The notes under the pieces: generated by a model
Seen by the model: only the letters and a program-made list of their open reading frames with translations
What the model was told of the DNA's origin: nothing
The model's database searches: none
Position numbers and translations under genes: made by a program
Assembly: GCA_963844435.1 (NCBI GenBank)
Contig: CAWJOG010000023.1
Location: forward strand, 1-64,000
Reading direction: 5' to 3'
DNA length: 64,000 nucleotides
Source: JBDSLU01 sp963844435
GTDB lineage: Bacteria > Acidobacteriota > Vicinamibacteria > Vicinamibacterales > Vicinamibacteraceae
In this document: positions 49,607 through 59,374 of the stretch, piece after piece
Layout of the letters: each line of letters begins with the position of its first letter
Numbering within the stretch: position 1 is the first letter of the stretch

Positions 49607-50589
49607 ATGAGCGCCGGGAATCCCGACATGCTGACGACCTCGATTGCCAGCCCCCGCCGGCGCGCGACGCCCCCGGCGACCGCCGGCGCCGACGACCGGA
49701 CGCCGCTGGCGCAGAGCCTCGGCCGCCGCGTCGAGGCGCTGGCCGGGCACCTCCAGGCGGCGCTCGACGGCGACGAACGCGCGATCCACCAGGCGCGCGT
49801 CGCCACCCGCCGGCTGCGCGAGATCGTGCCCATCGTCACCGACACCCAGTCCGGGCGCGGCGAACGGCTGCGGCGCCGGCTGAAGCGCCTGACCGCCGCG
49901 CTCGGCCCGGTGCGTGAGCTGGACGTCGCCCTGACGCTGGTGAACGGCCGCGCCAAGGAAACGGCGTCACCGGCGGTCGTGGCGCTGCGGGCCCATCTGA
50001 CGGAGCGGCGGCGCGCGGCCTTCGAGCACCTGCGCGAGGCCTGCGATCCGGGGCGGGCGCGGCGTCTGCTGTCCCGCCTCGCCGATCTGGTGCGCGATCG
50101 CGATCTGGCGTCCTCGGCGCGGCCACGGCGGCCTGCCGAGCCGCGAGCGCCGGCGCCTGGCCCGGGGCGTCATCGATCGCGCCCGCGATCTCGGGATCGC
50201 GGTGGCCGATGCCGGCGCCATCCTCATCATCGATCGCGTGCACGCGGTCCGCATCGCCGCCAAGCGGCTGCGTTACGCGCTCGAGTTGACCGGCGAGCTG
50301 CGGCTGGTGCGGACGGCGTCGCTCGTGTCCAGCCTGCGGGCGATGCAGGACGTGCTGGGAGAATTGCACGACCTCGACGTGCTGCGCACCGAAGCGGGGC
50401 GGGTGCGCAGCGACGTGCCGCCGGACTCCATCGTGGCCAGGGATCTCGAACGAGCTGACGGACGACGTCGATGCCGACATCCGCCTGCTGCACGCGCGGT
50501 ACCTCCGCGGAGCGCGTGCGCTGGCGGCCCTCACCGATCGTGTGCGTGACCGGATTGCCCCATGCCTGGACCCTTCCATCTCTACCTAG
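49607..50589 (+). CDS. CHAD domain protein (two frame breaks)
   Basis: A CHAD (conserved histidine alpha-helical) protein, a family that binds polyphosphate. The typical motif 'AIHQARVATRRLREIVPIV' (about 55-75) and 'RVHAVRIAAKRLRYALELTGEL' give the paired H-x-x-R-v-x-x-R-R-L-R repeats, and 'MQDVLGELHDLDVL' follows. Frame breaks lie at about 50115-50122 and 50449-50454; a CG/GC unit restored at each gives 328 residues. The start is uncertain (49607 or 49628). It abuts ppx divergently and overlaps the sixA start by 28 bases. Confidence 0.8.
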
Positions 50590-51068
50590 TGCGCCACGCC
50601 GTCGCCGAGGAGCGCGGTCCCGCCTGGCCCGACGACTCGCAGCGGCCGCTGAGCGCGGAGGGCGCCAAGCGGTGGCGCCGCGAGGCCACCGGCCTCGTCG
50701 CCATCGACGCGCGGCCGGACCTGATCCTGACGAGCCCGTTCACGCGGGCGCGGCAGACCGCCGATCTGCTGGCGGCGGCGTTCGCGAAGAAGCCGAAGGT
50801 GGTGGAGCTGCCGGCCCTGCAGCCGGGCGTCAAGCCGCGCGACGTGCTGCGCGCGCTGCAGCCGGAAGGGCGCATCGCCAGCCTGGCGCTGGTCGGCCAC
50901 GAGCCGGACCTCGGCGAACTGGCGGCACTGCTCGTGGGGTTCAGGACGGCGCCCGAGTTCAAGAAGGGCGGCGTCGCCCGCATCGACGTCGCCATCCTGC
51001 CGCCGCCAGCCGGATCCGGCCGGCTCTACTCGTGGCTGACGCCGAAGATCCTGCGCGCGCTCGCGTAG
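50562..51068 (+). CDS. sixA: phosphohistidine phosphatase SixA
   Basis: A 168-residue histidine phosphatase. The catalytic 'LYLVRHAVAEERG' (RHG variant RHA) is at residues 7-20, 'LILTSPFTRARQTADLL' at about 55-70, and the second His in 'LVGHEPDLGEL' at about 112. SixA removes phosphate from phosphohistidine on proteins such as NPr in E. coli. It overlaps the CHAD gene end and is convergent with glgC. Confidence 0.9.
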   Translation: MPGPFHLYLVRHAVAEERGPAWPDDSQRPLSAEGAKRWRREATGLVAIDARPDLILTSPFTRARQTADLLAAAFAKKPKVVELPALQPGVKPRDVLRALQPEGRIASLALVGHEPDLGELAALLVGFRTAPEFKKGGVARIDVAILPPPAGSGRLYSWLTPKILRALA

Positions 51069-51084
51069 CCCGCGGGTCGTCCCC

Positions 51085-52392
51085 TCAGACCGAGCCGGCG
51101 GCCGCGGCGGTCGCCGTCGGCCCGTGACCGACCCTGGTGCCGGCCGGCACGACGCCGCCCTTCGGCACCACGATGATGCCTTCGCGGATCACGTAGCCCG
51201 GCCCCTCGCCCTCGACGATACCGGCGCTGTTGACCAGGATCGCGCCGTCGCCGATGCGCGCGTTCTTGTCGACGATGACGTTCTCGAGCACGGCGTCGTG
51301 GCCGATGCCGAGCGGCGGCAGCCCGTCGTGCGTCTGGCGATCGTCGTACTCGTCGGCGCCGAGGAGCACGGCGCGCTTCACCTTCGCGCCCGACGCGACC
51401 TGCATGCGCAGGCCGACGATCGAGTCCTCGACCTCGGCGTGGCACACCGAGGCGCCGTCGGAGACGACGGTGCGGCACAGCGAGCCGCCATCGACCCAGG
51501 ACGGCGGCAGGAAGCGCGGCCGCGAGAAGACCGGCCGCGTCGGGTGGTAGAAGCTGAACTCGGCGCCCGGCTGGGTCAGGGAGATGTTGGCGTCGAAGAA
51601 CGAGCGCAGGGTGCCGACGTCGGCCCAGTAGCCGTTGAACGCGTAGGCGCGCACCTTCCGGCGGCCGAGCGCCTTCGGGATGATCTCGTGGCCGAAGTCG
51701 ACGACGTTGGCCTCGGCGAGCGCTTCCACCAGCGCCTTGCGGGTGAAGACGTAGATCCCCATCGACGCCACGAACGGCTTGTTGGCGGGCGTCGTGAAGT
51801 CGGTGCTCGCCCCGGCCGGCAGGCTGCCGCCCATCTCCTCGAGACGCGCCGCCGAGGGCTTCTCCTCGAAGCCCTCGATCTGGCCCTTGCGATCGAAGCG
51901 GAAGATGCCCATGCCGCGGGCGTCGTCGGCGTTCGTCGGCTGGGCGGCGATCGTGATGTCGGCGCCCGACGCGACGTGCGCCTGGACCATCTCGTCGAAG
52001 TCCATCCGATACAGATGGTCGCCGGCGAGGATCAGGTAGTGGTCGGCGTGCAGGTTGATGAAGTGCGGCATGGCGCGCCGGACCGCATCGGCCGTGCCCT
52101 GGAACCAGTTGGTGGTCTCGGGCGTCTGCTCGGCGGCGATGATGTCGACGAAGGCCTGGGAGAAGTGGTCGAGGCGGTAGGTCTGGCCGACGTGTCGATT
52201 GAGCGACGCGGAATTGAACTGCGTCAGCACGAAGATGCGCCGGATGCCGGCGTGCAGGCAGTTGCTGATGGGGATGTCGATCAGCCGGTATTTGCCGCCG
52301 ATCGGCACGGCCGGCTTGGAGCGGCGGTAGGTGAGGGGGTAGAGGCGCTTGCCTTGCCCGCCGCCCAGGATGATCGCCAGAACGTCCGTCAT
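51085..52392 (-). CDS. glgC: glucose-1-phosphate adenylyltransferase
   Basis: A 435-residue ADP-glucose pyrophosphorylase, the committed step of glycogen synthesis. Signatures: 'ILGGGQGKRLYPLTYRRSKPAVPIGGKYRLIDIPISNC' at residues 8-45, 'FQGTADAVRRAMPHF', 'LILAGDHLYRMDFDEM' (about 120), 'FEEKPSAARLEEM' and 'YWADVGTLRSFFDANISL'. A left-handed beta-helix with 'VSDGASVCHAEVEDSIVG' forms the C-terminus. A GT4 gene lies divergently upstream, 178 bases away. Confidence 0.94.
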   Translation of the reverse strand: MTDVLAIILGGGQGKRLYPLTYRRSKPAVPIGGKYRLIDIPISNCLHAGIRRIFVLTQFNSASLNRHVGQTYRLDHFSQAFVDIIAAEQTPETTNWFQGTADAVRRAMPHFINLHADHYLILAGDHLYRMDFDEMVQAHVASGADITIAAQPTNADDARGMGIFRFDRKGQIEGFEEKPSAARLEEMGGSLPAGASTDFTTPANKPFVASMGIYVFTRKALVEALAEANVVDFGHEIIPKALGRRKVRAYAFNGYWADVGTLRSFFDANISLTQPGAEFSFYHPTRPVFSRPRFLPPSWVDGGSLCRTVVSDGASVCHAEVEDSIVGLRMQVASGAKVKRAVLLGADEYDDRQTHDGLPPLGIGHDAVLENVIVDKNARIGDGAILVNSAGIVEGEGPGYVIREGIIVVPKGGVVPAGTRVGHGPTATAAAAGSV

Positions 52393-52570
52393 GCCAGCCT
52401 GCCTCCCGTGGCGCCGCCGTCACAACGCGGTCAGTGCCCTACGGCGATTTCTTCCACATCCGTCCACTGGCGTCAACCTGCGCACTACGGCAATGACCCG
52501 GTGAAGTGGTTTAACCGCCCCGTCGTCCGGCCGCCATGCGTGCGTCGCGCCGGCAGGATGCAATGGTCGC

Positions 52571-53902
52571 ATGAACGTGGGACTGTTCACCGACAACGAC
52601 TTCTCGAAGACGAACGGCGTGACCACCACGCTGCGGGCGGTGCTGCGGCACCTGCCCGGTGACGTCGCGGCGCGGATCTACACCGCGGATGATGTCGGCG
52701 CGGACGAGCCGGACTACCTGTCCCTGCGCGCGGCCGGCATGGGCATTCCGTTTTATCGCGAGATGCGCGATGCACTGGCCGCGTTTCGGCGCCTTCCTGG
52801 CCAGGGCCCGCGCCGATCGCCTCGACGTCATCCACTACACGACGCCGGGGCCTGTCGGGCTGGCGGCGCGGTACGTGTCGGGGAAGCTCGGTCTGCCGAT
52901 GGTCGGCAGCTTCCACACGCTCCTCTCCGAGTACACCGAGGTGCTCAGCGGATCGCGCCGGCTCGGCCAGGCGATGCGCATCTACCAGCGCTGGGCCTAC
53001 GGCCGCTGCGGCACGGTGCTGGCGCCGTCACAGGCGACGGCACGCCTGCTCGTCGACGCCGGCTTCCGCGCCGATCGGCTGCGGGTCTGGGCGCGCGGGG
53101 TCGACACGCGCACCTTCACGCCCGCGGCGCGCTCCGAAGCGCAGCGAGCCGCGCTGGGGCGCCCGGCCGCAGGTGCCAATCGTGGCCTACGCCGGCCGGC
53201 TGTCGCGCGAGAAGGGCCTCGACGTGCTGCCCGAGATCAGCCAGTCGCTGCGCGCGCACGGACAGCCGCACCGGCTGCTGTTCATCGGCGACGGGCCGAT
53301 GCGGGCCGAGCTGCAGGCAGCGTGCCCCGGCGCGATCTTCACCGGCCGGGTGGCGCACGAGCACGTGCCGGCATTGCTCGCGTCGGCAGACCTGTTCTGG
53401 TTCCCGAGCCGCACGGACACGTTCGGCAACGTCGTGCTCGAGGCGCAGGCGTGCGGCCTGCCGGTGATCGTCACCGACGAGGGCGGACCGCGGGAAGCGG
53501 TGCGGCACGGCGAGACCGGCCTGATCTGCGGCTCGCAGGGGCCCTTCACGCTGGCGGTGGCGCTGTCCTGGATGCTGCGCGAGCCGGCGACGGCGGGCGC
53601 AGATGGGAGTCGCCGCGCGGCGTCACGCCGAGGCGCGGAGCTGGCCTCGAGCGCTCGAGCCGCTGTTCGAGGCCTGGCGCGAGGCGCACGGTGGCGGTGT
53701 CGCCGTGCCGCCGTCCGCCGACATGCGCGTGGTGTCGGCGCCGGCGCCGATGGCATCCGCAGCCGCTGCGCCGGCGAGATCGGGCGCTGGGCCGTCACTG
53801 CGCGTCGCGCTCGCCCGATCGGTACCGCCTGAGCTGCCGCACATTCCCATCGACGTGCGCATCCTGCGAGCACTCGTCGAGGCTCGACAGAGTAAGGCGT
53901 AA
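52571..53902 (+). CDS. GT4 family glycosyltransferase (three frame breaks)
   Basis: A GT-B retaining glycosyltransferase related to GDP-mannose-dependent mannosyltransferases. The N-terminus is 'NVGLFTDNDFSKTNGVTTTLRAVL', the acceptor domain has 'DVIHYTTPGPVGLAARYV' and 'PMVGSFHTLLSEYTEVL', and the donor domain has 'PIVAYAGRLSREKGLDVLPEI', 'DLFWFPSRTDTFGNVVLEAQACGLPVIV' (E-x7-E) and 'GGPREAVRHGETGLICG'. Frame breaks lie at about 52779-52787, 53156-53164 and 53591-53600, all in one direction; two bases restored at each give 445 residues with an acidic/Ala-rich tail. Confidence 0.78.
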
Positions 53903-53921
53903 ATCGTTATTTCACTGTTGG

Positions 53922-53949
53922 TTGTGAGCGTTAACATAGAATTTACACT
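53922..53949 (+). promoter_or_regulatory. candidate promoter in AT-rich leader of the 54-kb hypothetical gene
   Basis: TTGTGA at 53922-53927, a 16-base spacer and TACACT at 53944-53949, within a stretch (about 53900-53950) that is far richer in A/T than the rest of the window. It lies 67 bases before the ATG at 54016. Confidence 0.45.
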
Positions 53950-54015
53950 GCGTCCAGCCTGGCTCTGCGATGATGCCCTTCCGGGGTCTTCCCGGATTCC
54001 CTCAGAGGGACGCAC

Positions 54016-54276
54016 ATGTTCAATCATCGACTCGAGCATCAAGGCCGGACGCGGGGATTCCTGATCGAAACGCGCGCCGCAGGCGGTTGGGATGTGCTCG
54101 AAGAACAGGATCGTCGCGTGGTGCGTGAAGTGCACTACGACGACTGGCATCGCGTCGAGCGCCAGCTCAGCATGTTCGCGATGCGCGTCGAAATCCTCAA
54201 GAACGAAGGCTGGGTGCCTGTCAGCGCCGACACGAGCACCGCGCGGCGCGTGCGGCACGCCGGCAGCGCGCGCTAG
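54016..54276 (+). CDS. hypothetical protein
   Basis: An 86-residue soluble protein, rich in Arg, His and Trp ('RLEHQGRTRGFLIETRAAGGWDVLEEQDRRVVREVHYDDWHRVERQL'). It looks like a small all-beta plus helix domain and has no signal peptide or cysteines. GAGGGA ahead of the ATG is a good ribosome-binding site, and an AT-rich promoter-like region precedes it. It stands alone between the GT4 gene and a convergent response regulator. Family not recognised. Confidence 0.65.
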   Translation: MFNHRLEHQGRTRGFLIETRAAGGWDVLEEQDRRVVREVHYDDWHRVERQLSMFAMRVEILKNEGWVPVSADTSTARRVRHAGSAR

Positions 54277-54285
54277 TTCCCGCTC

Positions 54286-55098
54286 CTACTCGACGAAGCG
54301 ATACCCGAGACCGACCGCGGTCTCGATCTGACGACCGGCCGATCCGAGCTTGGCGCGCAGGCGTCCGACGTGGACGTCGACCGATCGCGTCTCGATGAGC
54401 CGATCGTAGCCCCACACCCGTTCGAGCAGCCGCTCGCGCGACAGCACGCGGTTGCGGTTCTCGACCAGGCACTTCAGCAGCTCGAACTCGCGCCGCGTCA
54501 GGCGAATGCTGGCCCCGTCCACGGACACCGAGACCGCGTCGAAGTCGGCGACGATCTGGCGGCCGCGATAGACCGCTTCGACGTCGGCGGCCGGGCCCTG
54601 GCTGCGCCGCAGCAGCGCGCGCACGCGGGCCGACAGCTCGCGCAGGCTGAACGGCTTGGTCACGTAGTCGTCGGCGCCCATGTCGAGGCCGGCGATGCGA
54701 TCGACCTCGTTGGTGCGCGCCGTCACCATGATGATCGGCAGGTGGCGCGTGGCCGGGCGGCCGCGCAGGATGCGGCACACCTCGAAGCCGGAGAGCACCG
54801 GCAGGTTCAGGTCGAGCACCACGACGTCGGGCGGACGCTCGGCGATCGCCGCGAGCGCGGCGTCGCCGGTCCCGACCAGCTCGACCGATGTCTGGCCATC
54901 GCGCTCCAGCGCGTGGGCGATCAACCCGCCGATGTCGGGCTCGTCCTCGACGACGAGGATGCGTGTCGCGCGCGCGAGTCCGGCGGCGGCGACGGCGGGG
55001 GAGGGACGTGGAGCACTCTCGCGGAGACTGGTATCGGGCACGCCTGGCCTGGCCTTTCCTGCCGCCGATCGCACGCGACGCGCGCGTGTCAGCGGCAT
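54286..55098 (-). CDS. OmpR/PhoB-type response regulator
   Basis: Up to 270 residues. The receiver ('RILVVEDEPDIGGLIAHAL', phospho-acceptor in 'DVVVLDLNLPVLSGFEVCRIL', 'MGADDYVTKPFSLRELSARV') is followed by a winged-helix output domain ('IRLTRREFELLKCLVENRNRVLSRERLLERVWGYD', 'RSVDVHVGRLRAKLG'). The first 40 residues are a low-complexity extension, so the real start may lie downstream near the receiver. No histidine kinase is adjacent. It lies 43 bases after a lone receiver gene and may be the last gene of that operon. Confidence 0.88.
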   Translation of the reverse strand: MPLTRARRVRSAAGKARPGVPDTSLRESAPRPSPAVAAAGLARATRILVVEDEPDIGGLIAHALERDGQTSVELVGTGDAALAAIAERPPDVVVLDLNLPVLSGFEVCRILRGRPATRHLPIIMVTARTNEVDRIAGLDMGADDYVTKPFSLRELSARVRALLRRSQGPAADVEAVYRGRQIVADFDAVSVSVDGASIRLTRREFELLKCLVENRNRVLSRERLLERVWGYDRLIETRSVDVHVGRLRAKLGSAGRQIETAVGLGYRFVE

Positions 55099-55141
55099 GG
55101 CAACGGTATCGGCCGTGCATTTCCGTCCGGTGACGGACAGG

Positions 55142-55600
55142 TTAAGTGTGGGTTACGCGCCCGATTGAATGGGACCGCTGGTGCTGAGCGGTCCGCGCGA
55201 GGATCGTCGGCGACGCAATCTGGCCCCGCACCGCGGCCAGCAGGTCGGCCAGCTGATACGGCTTGGCCAGCCAGGCGTTGGCGCCGAGCTCGCCGGCGGC
55301 TTCGAGGGCGTCGGGGGCATCGAGTCCGGTGAACAGGATCACCGGCAGCTCGCCGGCGCTGTGCGTGCCGCGAATGCGGCGCAGCGCCTCGAGGCCGTCG
55401 AGACCGGGCATGACGACGTCGAGCAGGACGAGCGCGAAGCGCTGCCGGGCGATGGCGTCGAGCGCCAGCTCGCCGTCCGCGACGGCGACGATGTCGTAGC
55501 CCTGCCGGCGCAGATAGTAGGAGAGGACCTCGCGGTTGCTCGCGTCGTCGTCCGCGATCAGGATGGACGCTTTCGCCGGCAGGTCCGCGAGCGGGTTCAT
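55142..55600 (-). CDS. single-domain response regulator (receiver)
   Basis: A 152-residue CheY-like receiver: 'ASILIADDDASNREVLSYYL' at the N-terminus, the phospho-acceptor in 'FALVLLDVVMPGLDGLEAL', and 'LGANAWLAKPYQLADLL' with the conserved Lys. There is no output domain; a short basic tail follows. The ATG overlaps the HD-GYP stop (ATGA), so it is co-translated with that protein and may control it by phosphorylation. Confidence 0.85.
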   Translation of the reverse strand: MNPLADLPAKASILIADDDASNREVLSYYLRRQGYDIVAVADGELALDAIARQRFALVLLDVVMPGLDGLEALRRIRGTHSAGELPVILFTGLDAPDALEAAGELGANAWLAKPYQLADLLAAVRGQIASPTILARTAQHQRSHSIGRVTHT

Positions 55601-56820
55601 GCGTTGGGGCCTTCGACGATGGGCGCGGGGTGATCGGTGGCGGCGGCCGGCGGCTCGGCGGCGGGCGGTTCGGCCGGGGACGCGGACAGGTCGGCGGTGC
55701 GCCAGGTGAGGCGCGGCGCGACCTGTTCGAAGAAGACCTTGAGGACGTACGGATCGAAGACGCGCCCGGCGTCCGCGTTCATCATCTGCGCCGCGGTGTC
55801 GGCCGGCAGGCCCTGACGATACGGCCGGTCGCTGCGCAGCGCGTCGTAGACGTCGGCGACGTGGGTGATTTCGCTGCCGATGTGCGTCTTCCAGCCAGCC
55901 GGCACGGCCGGATAGCCGCCGCCGTCGAATTGCAGGTGGTGCTCGAAGGCGACGATCGCCGCCAGTTCGGGCAGCCGGCCAGTCCCCATCAGCATGCGCG
56001 CGCCGTCTTCGGGGTGGCGCTTCATCAGCACGACCTGCGCCTCGGTCAGCCTGGTGGGCGAGCTCAGGACGTCGGACGGGACCTTGAGCTTGCCGACGTC
56101 GTGCAGCAGCGCCGAGGTCCCGGAATCGTGGACGAACGCGGCGTTGAAGCCAAGGGCCGAGGCCAGCGCCATCGACAGCACCGCGACGTTGGTGATGTGC
56201 GTGACGGTGTAGGCGTCGTGCGACAGCAGCTTGACCAGCGGAATCATCGCGTCGCGGTTCTGCGACACGGTGTGGCTCAGCGCGAGGACCAGCCCTTCGA
56301 GCACGTCCAGCTCGATCGGTCCAGTCTCGACCGACAGCCAAACGCGCTCGAGCGGGGCCCCGCCGCCGGACAGGAAGCCGCCGCCCCGGCCGCCGGCGCC
56401 GGGGCCGGTCCCGCCCCCTCCCTTTCGCACGAGGCGCGAGAAGAGCAGGTGCGGGGTCGGTGTCAGCGTGGCCGCGCCGCCGCTCTCGATCGTGGCGATC
56501 GTCCCGATGAAAGCGGAGAGCTCGGCCCGCGTCACCCCGCGCGACACGGTGAGACGATCGAAGCCGCGCTGGTTGAGCGCCCTGAAGATGCCGCGCGCCA
56601 CCGGCGCGTGACTTTCGACGAGCCCGTCGTCGGTGATCAGGCGGTCGGCGTCCGACAGCGCCCAGAACTCCGGCCGGTTGGCGGTCAGGGCGGCGATGTG
56701 CCCTTCGAGGCGATCGACGATCTCGACGTTGCGCGGATGATCGGACGCGTAGAGGCGGCGGCTCGACACGGCGCCCTGCAGCTCACGGAGGAACGTCTCG
56801 GCGCGGAGCGGTGAGCTCAT
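55597..56820 (-). CDS. HD-GYP domain phosphodiesterase-like protein
   Basis: A 407-residue protein. The N-terminal half is helical and ends in a Gly-rich linker ('GGGGTGPGAGGRGGG'). The C-terminal HD-GYP domain has 'LLHDVGKLKVPSDVL' and 'EHHLQFDGGGYP', then 'VADVYDALRSDRPYRQ'. The HD and G-Y-P residues are present, but the usual Glu after HH is Leu. Family members hydrolyse cyclic di-GMP or related dinucleotides. It overlaps both the upstream HEAT-like gene and the downstream receiver. Confidence 0.85.
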   Translation of the reverse strand: MSSPLRAETFLRELQGAVSSRRLYASDHPRNVEIVDRLEGHIAALTANRPEFWALSDADRLITDDGLVESHAPVARGIFRALNQRGFDRLTVSRGVTRAELSAFIGTIATIESGGAATLTPTPHLLFSRLVRKGGGGTGPGAGGRGGGFLSGGGAPLERVWLSVETGPIELDVLEGLVLALSHTVSQNRDAMIPLVKLLSHDAYTVTHITNVAVLSMALASALGFNAAFVHDSGTSALLHDVGKLKVPSDVLSSPTRLTEAQVVLMKRHPEDGARMLMGTGRLPELAAIVAFEHHLQFDGGGYPAVPAGWKTHIGSEITHVADVYDALRSDRPYRQGLPADTAAQMMNADAGRVFDPYVLKVFFEQVAPRLTWRTADLSASPAEPPAAEPPAAATDHPAPIVEGPNA

Positions 56821-59079
56821 GAGGCCTCCTTGCGTCCGCCGAGCATGGTGCTCCACAGGCCGGCGGCGGAGCGCTGCCACGCCCGCGCGGCGGCCTGACC
56901 CTGCAGATCGGGCTTGGCGGACAGGACGGACACCATCACCTGCGACACCCGGCGCGGGCCGCTGTTGAAGATGTTCCGCCGGTTGCGCAGCGCGGTCGCG
57001 ATCACGTCCGAGGCGCCGCCCGACCAGGCGTCGCAGAGCAGGTCCACCGCGGCGATCTGCATCTGCTCGAGCTCGCGATCGTCGACCCGCGAGAGGTACC
57101 TGGTCAGCGCCGCCAGCCCGCTCGGTGTCTGGTTGGCGCACAGGTCGGTGAGCGCGGTGAGGGCGACGTCGGCGTCGTGATCGACCATCGCGTGGATCAT
57201 CACGCGCTCGCGCTTGGCCGGTGAGAGCGGCGCCTCGCGCAGCATGTCGAGCGACAGGCGGCGGATGCCGGCGTTGGGATCGCGGATGAACAGGCGGCAC
57301 AGCTCGGGCGCCCGGATGGGGTCGAGGACCCGCAGCACGTTCAGCACGATCATCACCGGATGGTCGTCCTTGCGCAGGCGCGTCAGGGCGCTGCGCACGA
57401 TGTCCAGTTCCTGGCGCGCGACCAGCTCACCGAGGCGGTCGCGGAAGGCGCCGTCGGGCAGGTCGGTCATGCGGGTGACGGCAAGCACGGTGCCGGACAG
57501 GCCGGAGGCGAGGAACAGCGCGGTCAGGGTGTCGGTCGGCCGCCCGACGTGCTCGCCGATCGCGTCGATCAGCTGCTCGAGGGCGATCGGCTGGCGGCAC
57601 AGCGCCAGGCACTCCTGGACCACGATGCGGGTGGGCGAGTCGGGCGACGTCTCGCCGACGAGCGAGGCCACGGCGGCGAGCTCGGCGAGCAGCGACAGCG
57701 TGCCGTCTCCGGCGAGCGTCCGGGTCACGGCGTCGCGGGCGAACGACAGGCAGCTCACCGTGGCGTCGTCGCGCGGATCCGAGCGGACCAGCGCGACGGC
57801 GATCCGCGCCGCGTGCTCCGTCGTCGCTTTCGCGTCCTGGCCTTCGGCGAGGAGACGCCGCGCTTCGCTGTCCTCGCTCGCGTCGAAGGAGATCGAGAAC
57901 TCGTTGAGGCTCGACTGGTAGAGCTCGCCGATGGAGGAGTAGTGCTCGGCGGTCTCGCTGAAGGCCTGCTCGAGGACGGTGCGGACGTGATCGCTGCCGG
58001 CGTGCACGAGGTCGGTCGGCAGGCCGAAGCGACCGAGCTGCGCTTCCACCGCCTCGCTGACCGAGGCGTCGCGCGCCGCGACGGAGCAGAGGCGCACCAG
58101 GAACGTCAGGAAGGCGCTGGCGTGCGTGCCGCGCTTCATGTCGACGCGCGGGACGAGATCGAGCAGCCGCTGCGTCGGCAGGTCGTCGAGCACCGAGGTC
58201 AGCAGATCGCACTTGCGCGGGTCGTCGTTGGGGACGAGGCGCAACAGCTGGTGGCGGACCTCGTCGGGCAGGCGATCGACGAGGTCGGCGAGCCGCTGCT
58301 TCACCGCAGCCCGTTCGGCGGGCGACAGGCGTCCCAGGCGGGTGCCGGCGACGAGCAGACGCTCGGTCACGGCGCTGACGCCGGTGCCTTCCGACAGCGC
58401 CAGCTCGCTCTGGATGGCGGCGGCGACGGCTTGCGGATCGAGGGTCCGTCCGGCGCCGCCATCGTCCGTCGGACGCGCCGCCGCCGGATCCCCCGGCCGC
58501 GCTGGCCCCGCCTGGGCCGAGCATGGCGGCGCCGAGCGCGCCGCTCGCGCCGAGGGCGTTGCCCAGTCCGGTCAGCCCGGCGGCGTGGCCGCCGTCGCCG
58601 CCGCCGTGTCCCGGGAACCCGTCGCCGATCAGCGCGGCGGCGATGCGATGCCACACGCCGAGGCCAGCCTCGCCAGACTCCACCAGCCCGGGCGCATCGT
58701 CGTAGGCCGCGGCCGTGTAGTCGACGAACGAGACCGTCAGGCCGCGCGGCGTGCTCGCCCGTTCACCCGCCTGGGCCGGTCCGCTCAGCCAGCGGGCGAA
58801 CGTCAGCAGCTCCTCGGCGTCGACCGGACCCTCGACGAGGATGGTGCTGACCCCGCGGCCGTGGAGCTGGCCGGCGAGCCACTTGCTCTCGTGTTCCTGG
58901 GGCGGCGTGTCGCCGGCCGCGGCGATGAGACGGTCGCGGCGGACCGCCAGGTGCAGCGGCGTCGTCCCATCGGTGAACGGCGCCACCGCGTCGAGGAACG
59001 GCGCCAGCAGCAGGCGGACGGTGGGATGCCCGGGCGGATAGATCGCGGCGCGCTGGACGAGCCGCGTCAGCCGGATCAC
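56817..59079 (-). CDS. HEAT-repeat-like protein (one frame break)
   Basis: A large soluble helical protein. The N-terminal 200 residues ('VQRAAIYPPGHPTVRLLLAPF', 'VRRDRLIAAAGDTPPQEHESKWLA') resemble the N-terminal region of the downstream HD-GYP protein in character. A Gly-rich linker follows, then helical repeats ('LCRLFIRDPNAGIRRLSLDML', 'DVALTALTDLCANQTPSGLAALTRYL') like HEAT/Armadillo units. The frame breaks at about 58472-58480; restoring a CG unit gives 754 residues. The GTG at 59079 is provisional, since the open frame extends upstream without an ATG. It heads the signalling operon. Confidence 0.65.
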
Positions 59080-59237
59080 CGCGTCGCGGACGAGCGCCGA
59101 TACGTCGGCGGGCTGCGCCGGCTCCGCGTGCTCGGGCGGGTCCGTATATCCGGTCAGGCGATTGCTCCCTTCGACCTACACATATCGGCGCGTTACCGCC
59201 TCAGGTGCAACGCGCCCGCCTCGCTCGCGATCTGGAC

Positions 59238-59266
59238 TTGACGCAGCCCGCGGGCCCCCGCACAAT
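59238..59266 (+). promoter_or_regulatory. sigma-70-type promoter for the DUF1592/DUF1552 operon
   Basis: TTGACG at 59238-59243, a 17-base spacer and CACAAT at 59261-59266 (5/6 and 4/6 to consensus). This gives a leader of about 100 bases before the ATG at 59375. The 295-base gap between the divergent HEAT-like and DUF1592 genes holds nothing else I can identify. Confidence 0.6.
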
Positions 59267-59374
59267 CAGAGGACAGACCACCACAAACTATTGAACACAC
59301 AGCGATACACGACTTCTCCGCGGTTGCGCTGGCCGTCGCTCTCACCTGGTAGGCGCCCGGGGGATCCGCGGCGT

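Noticed and set aside
53919..53948. Rex operator (TTGTGA...TTAACA)
   Set aside because: Only a loose half-site match; the second half does not follow the inverted repeat spacing of known Rex boxes. Read instead as a promoter candidate.
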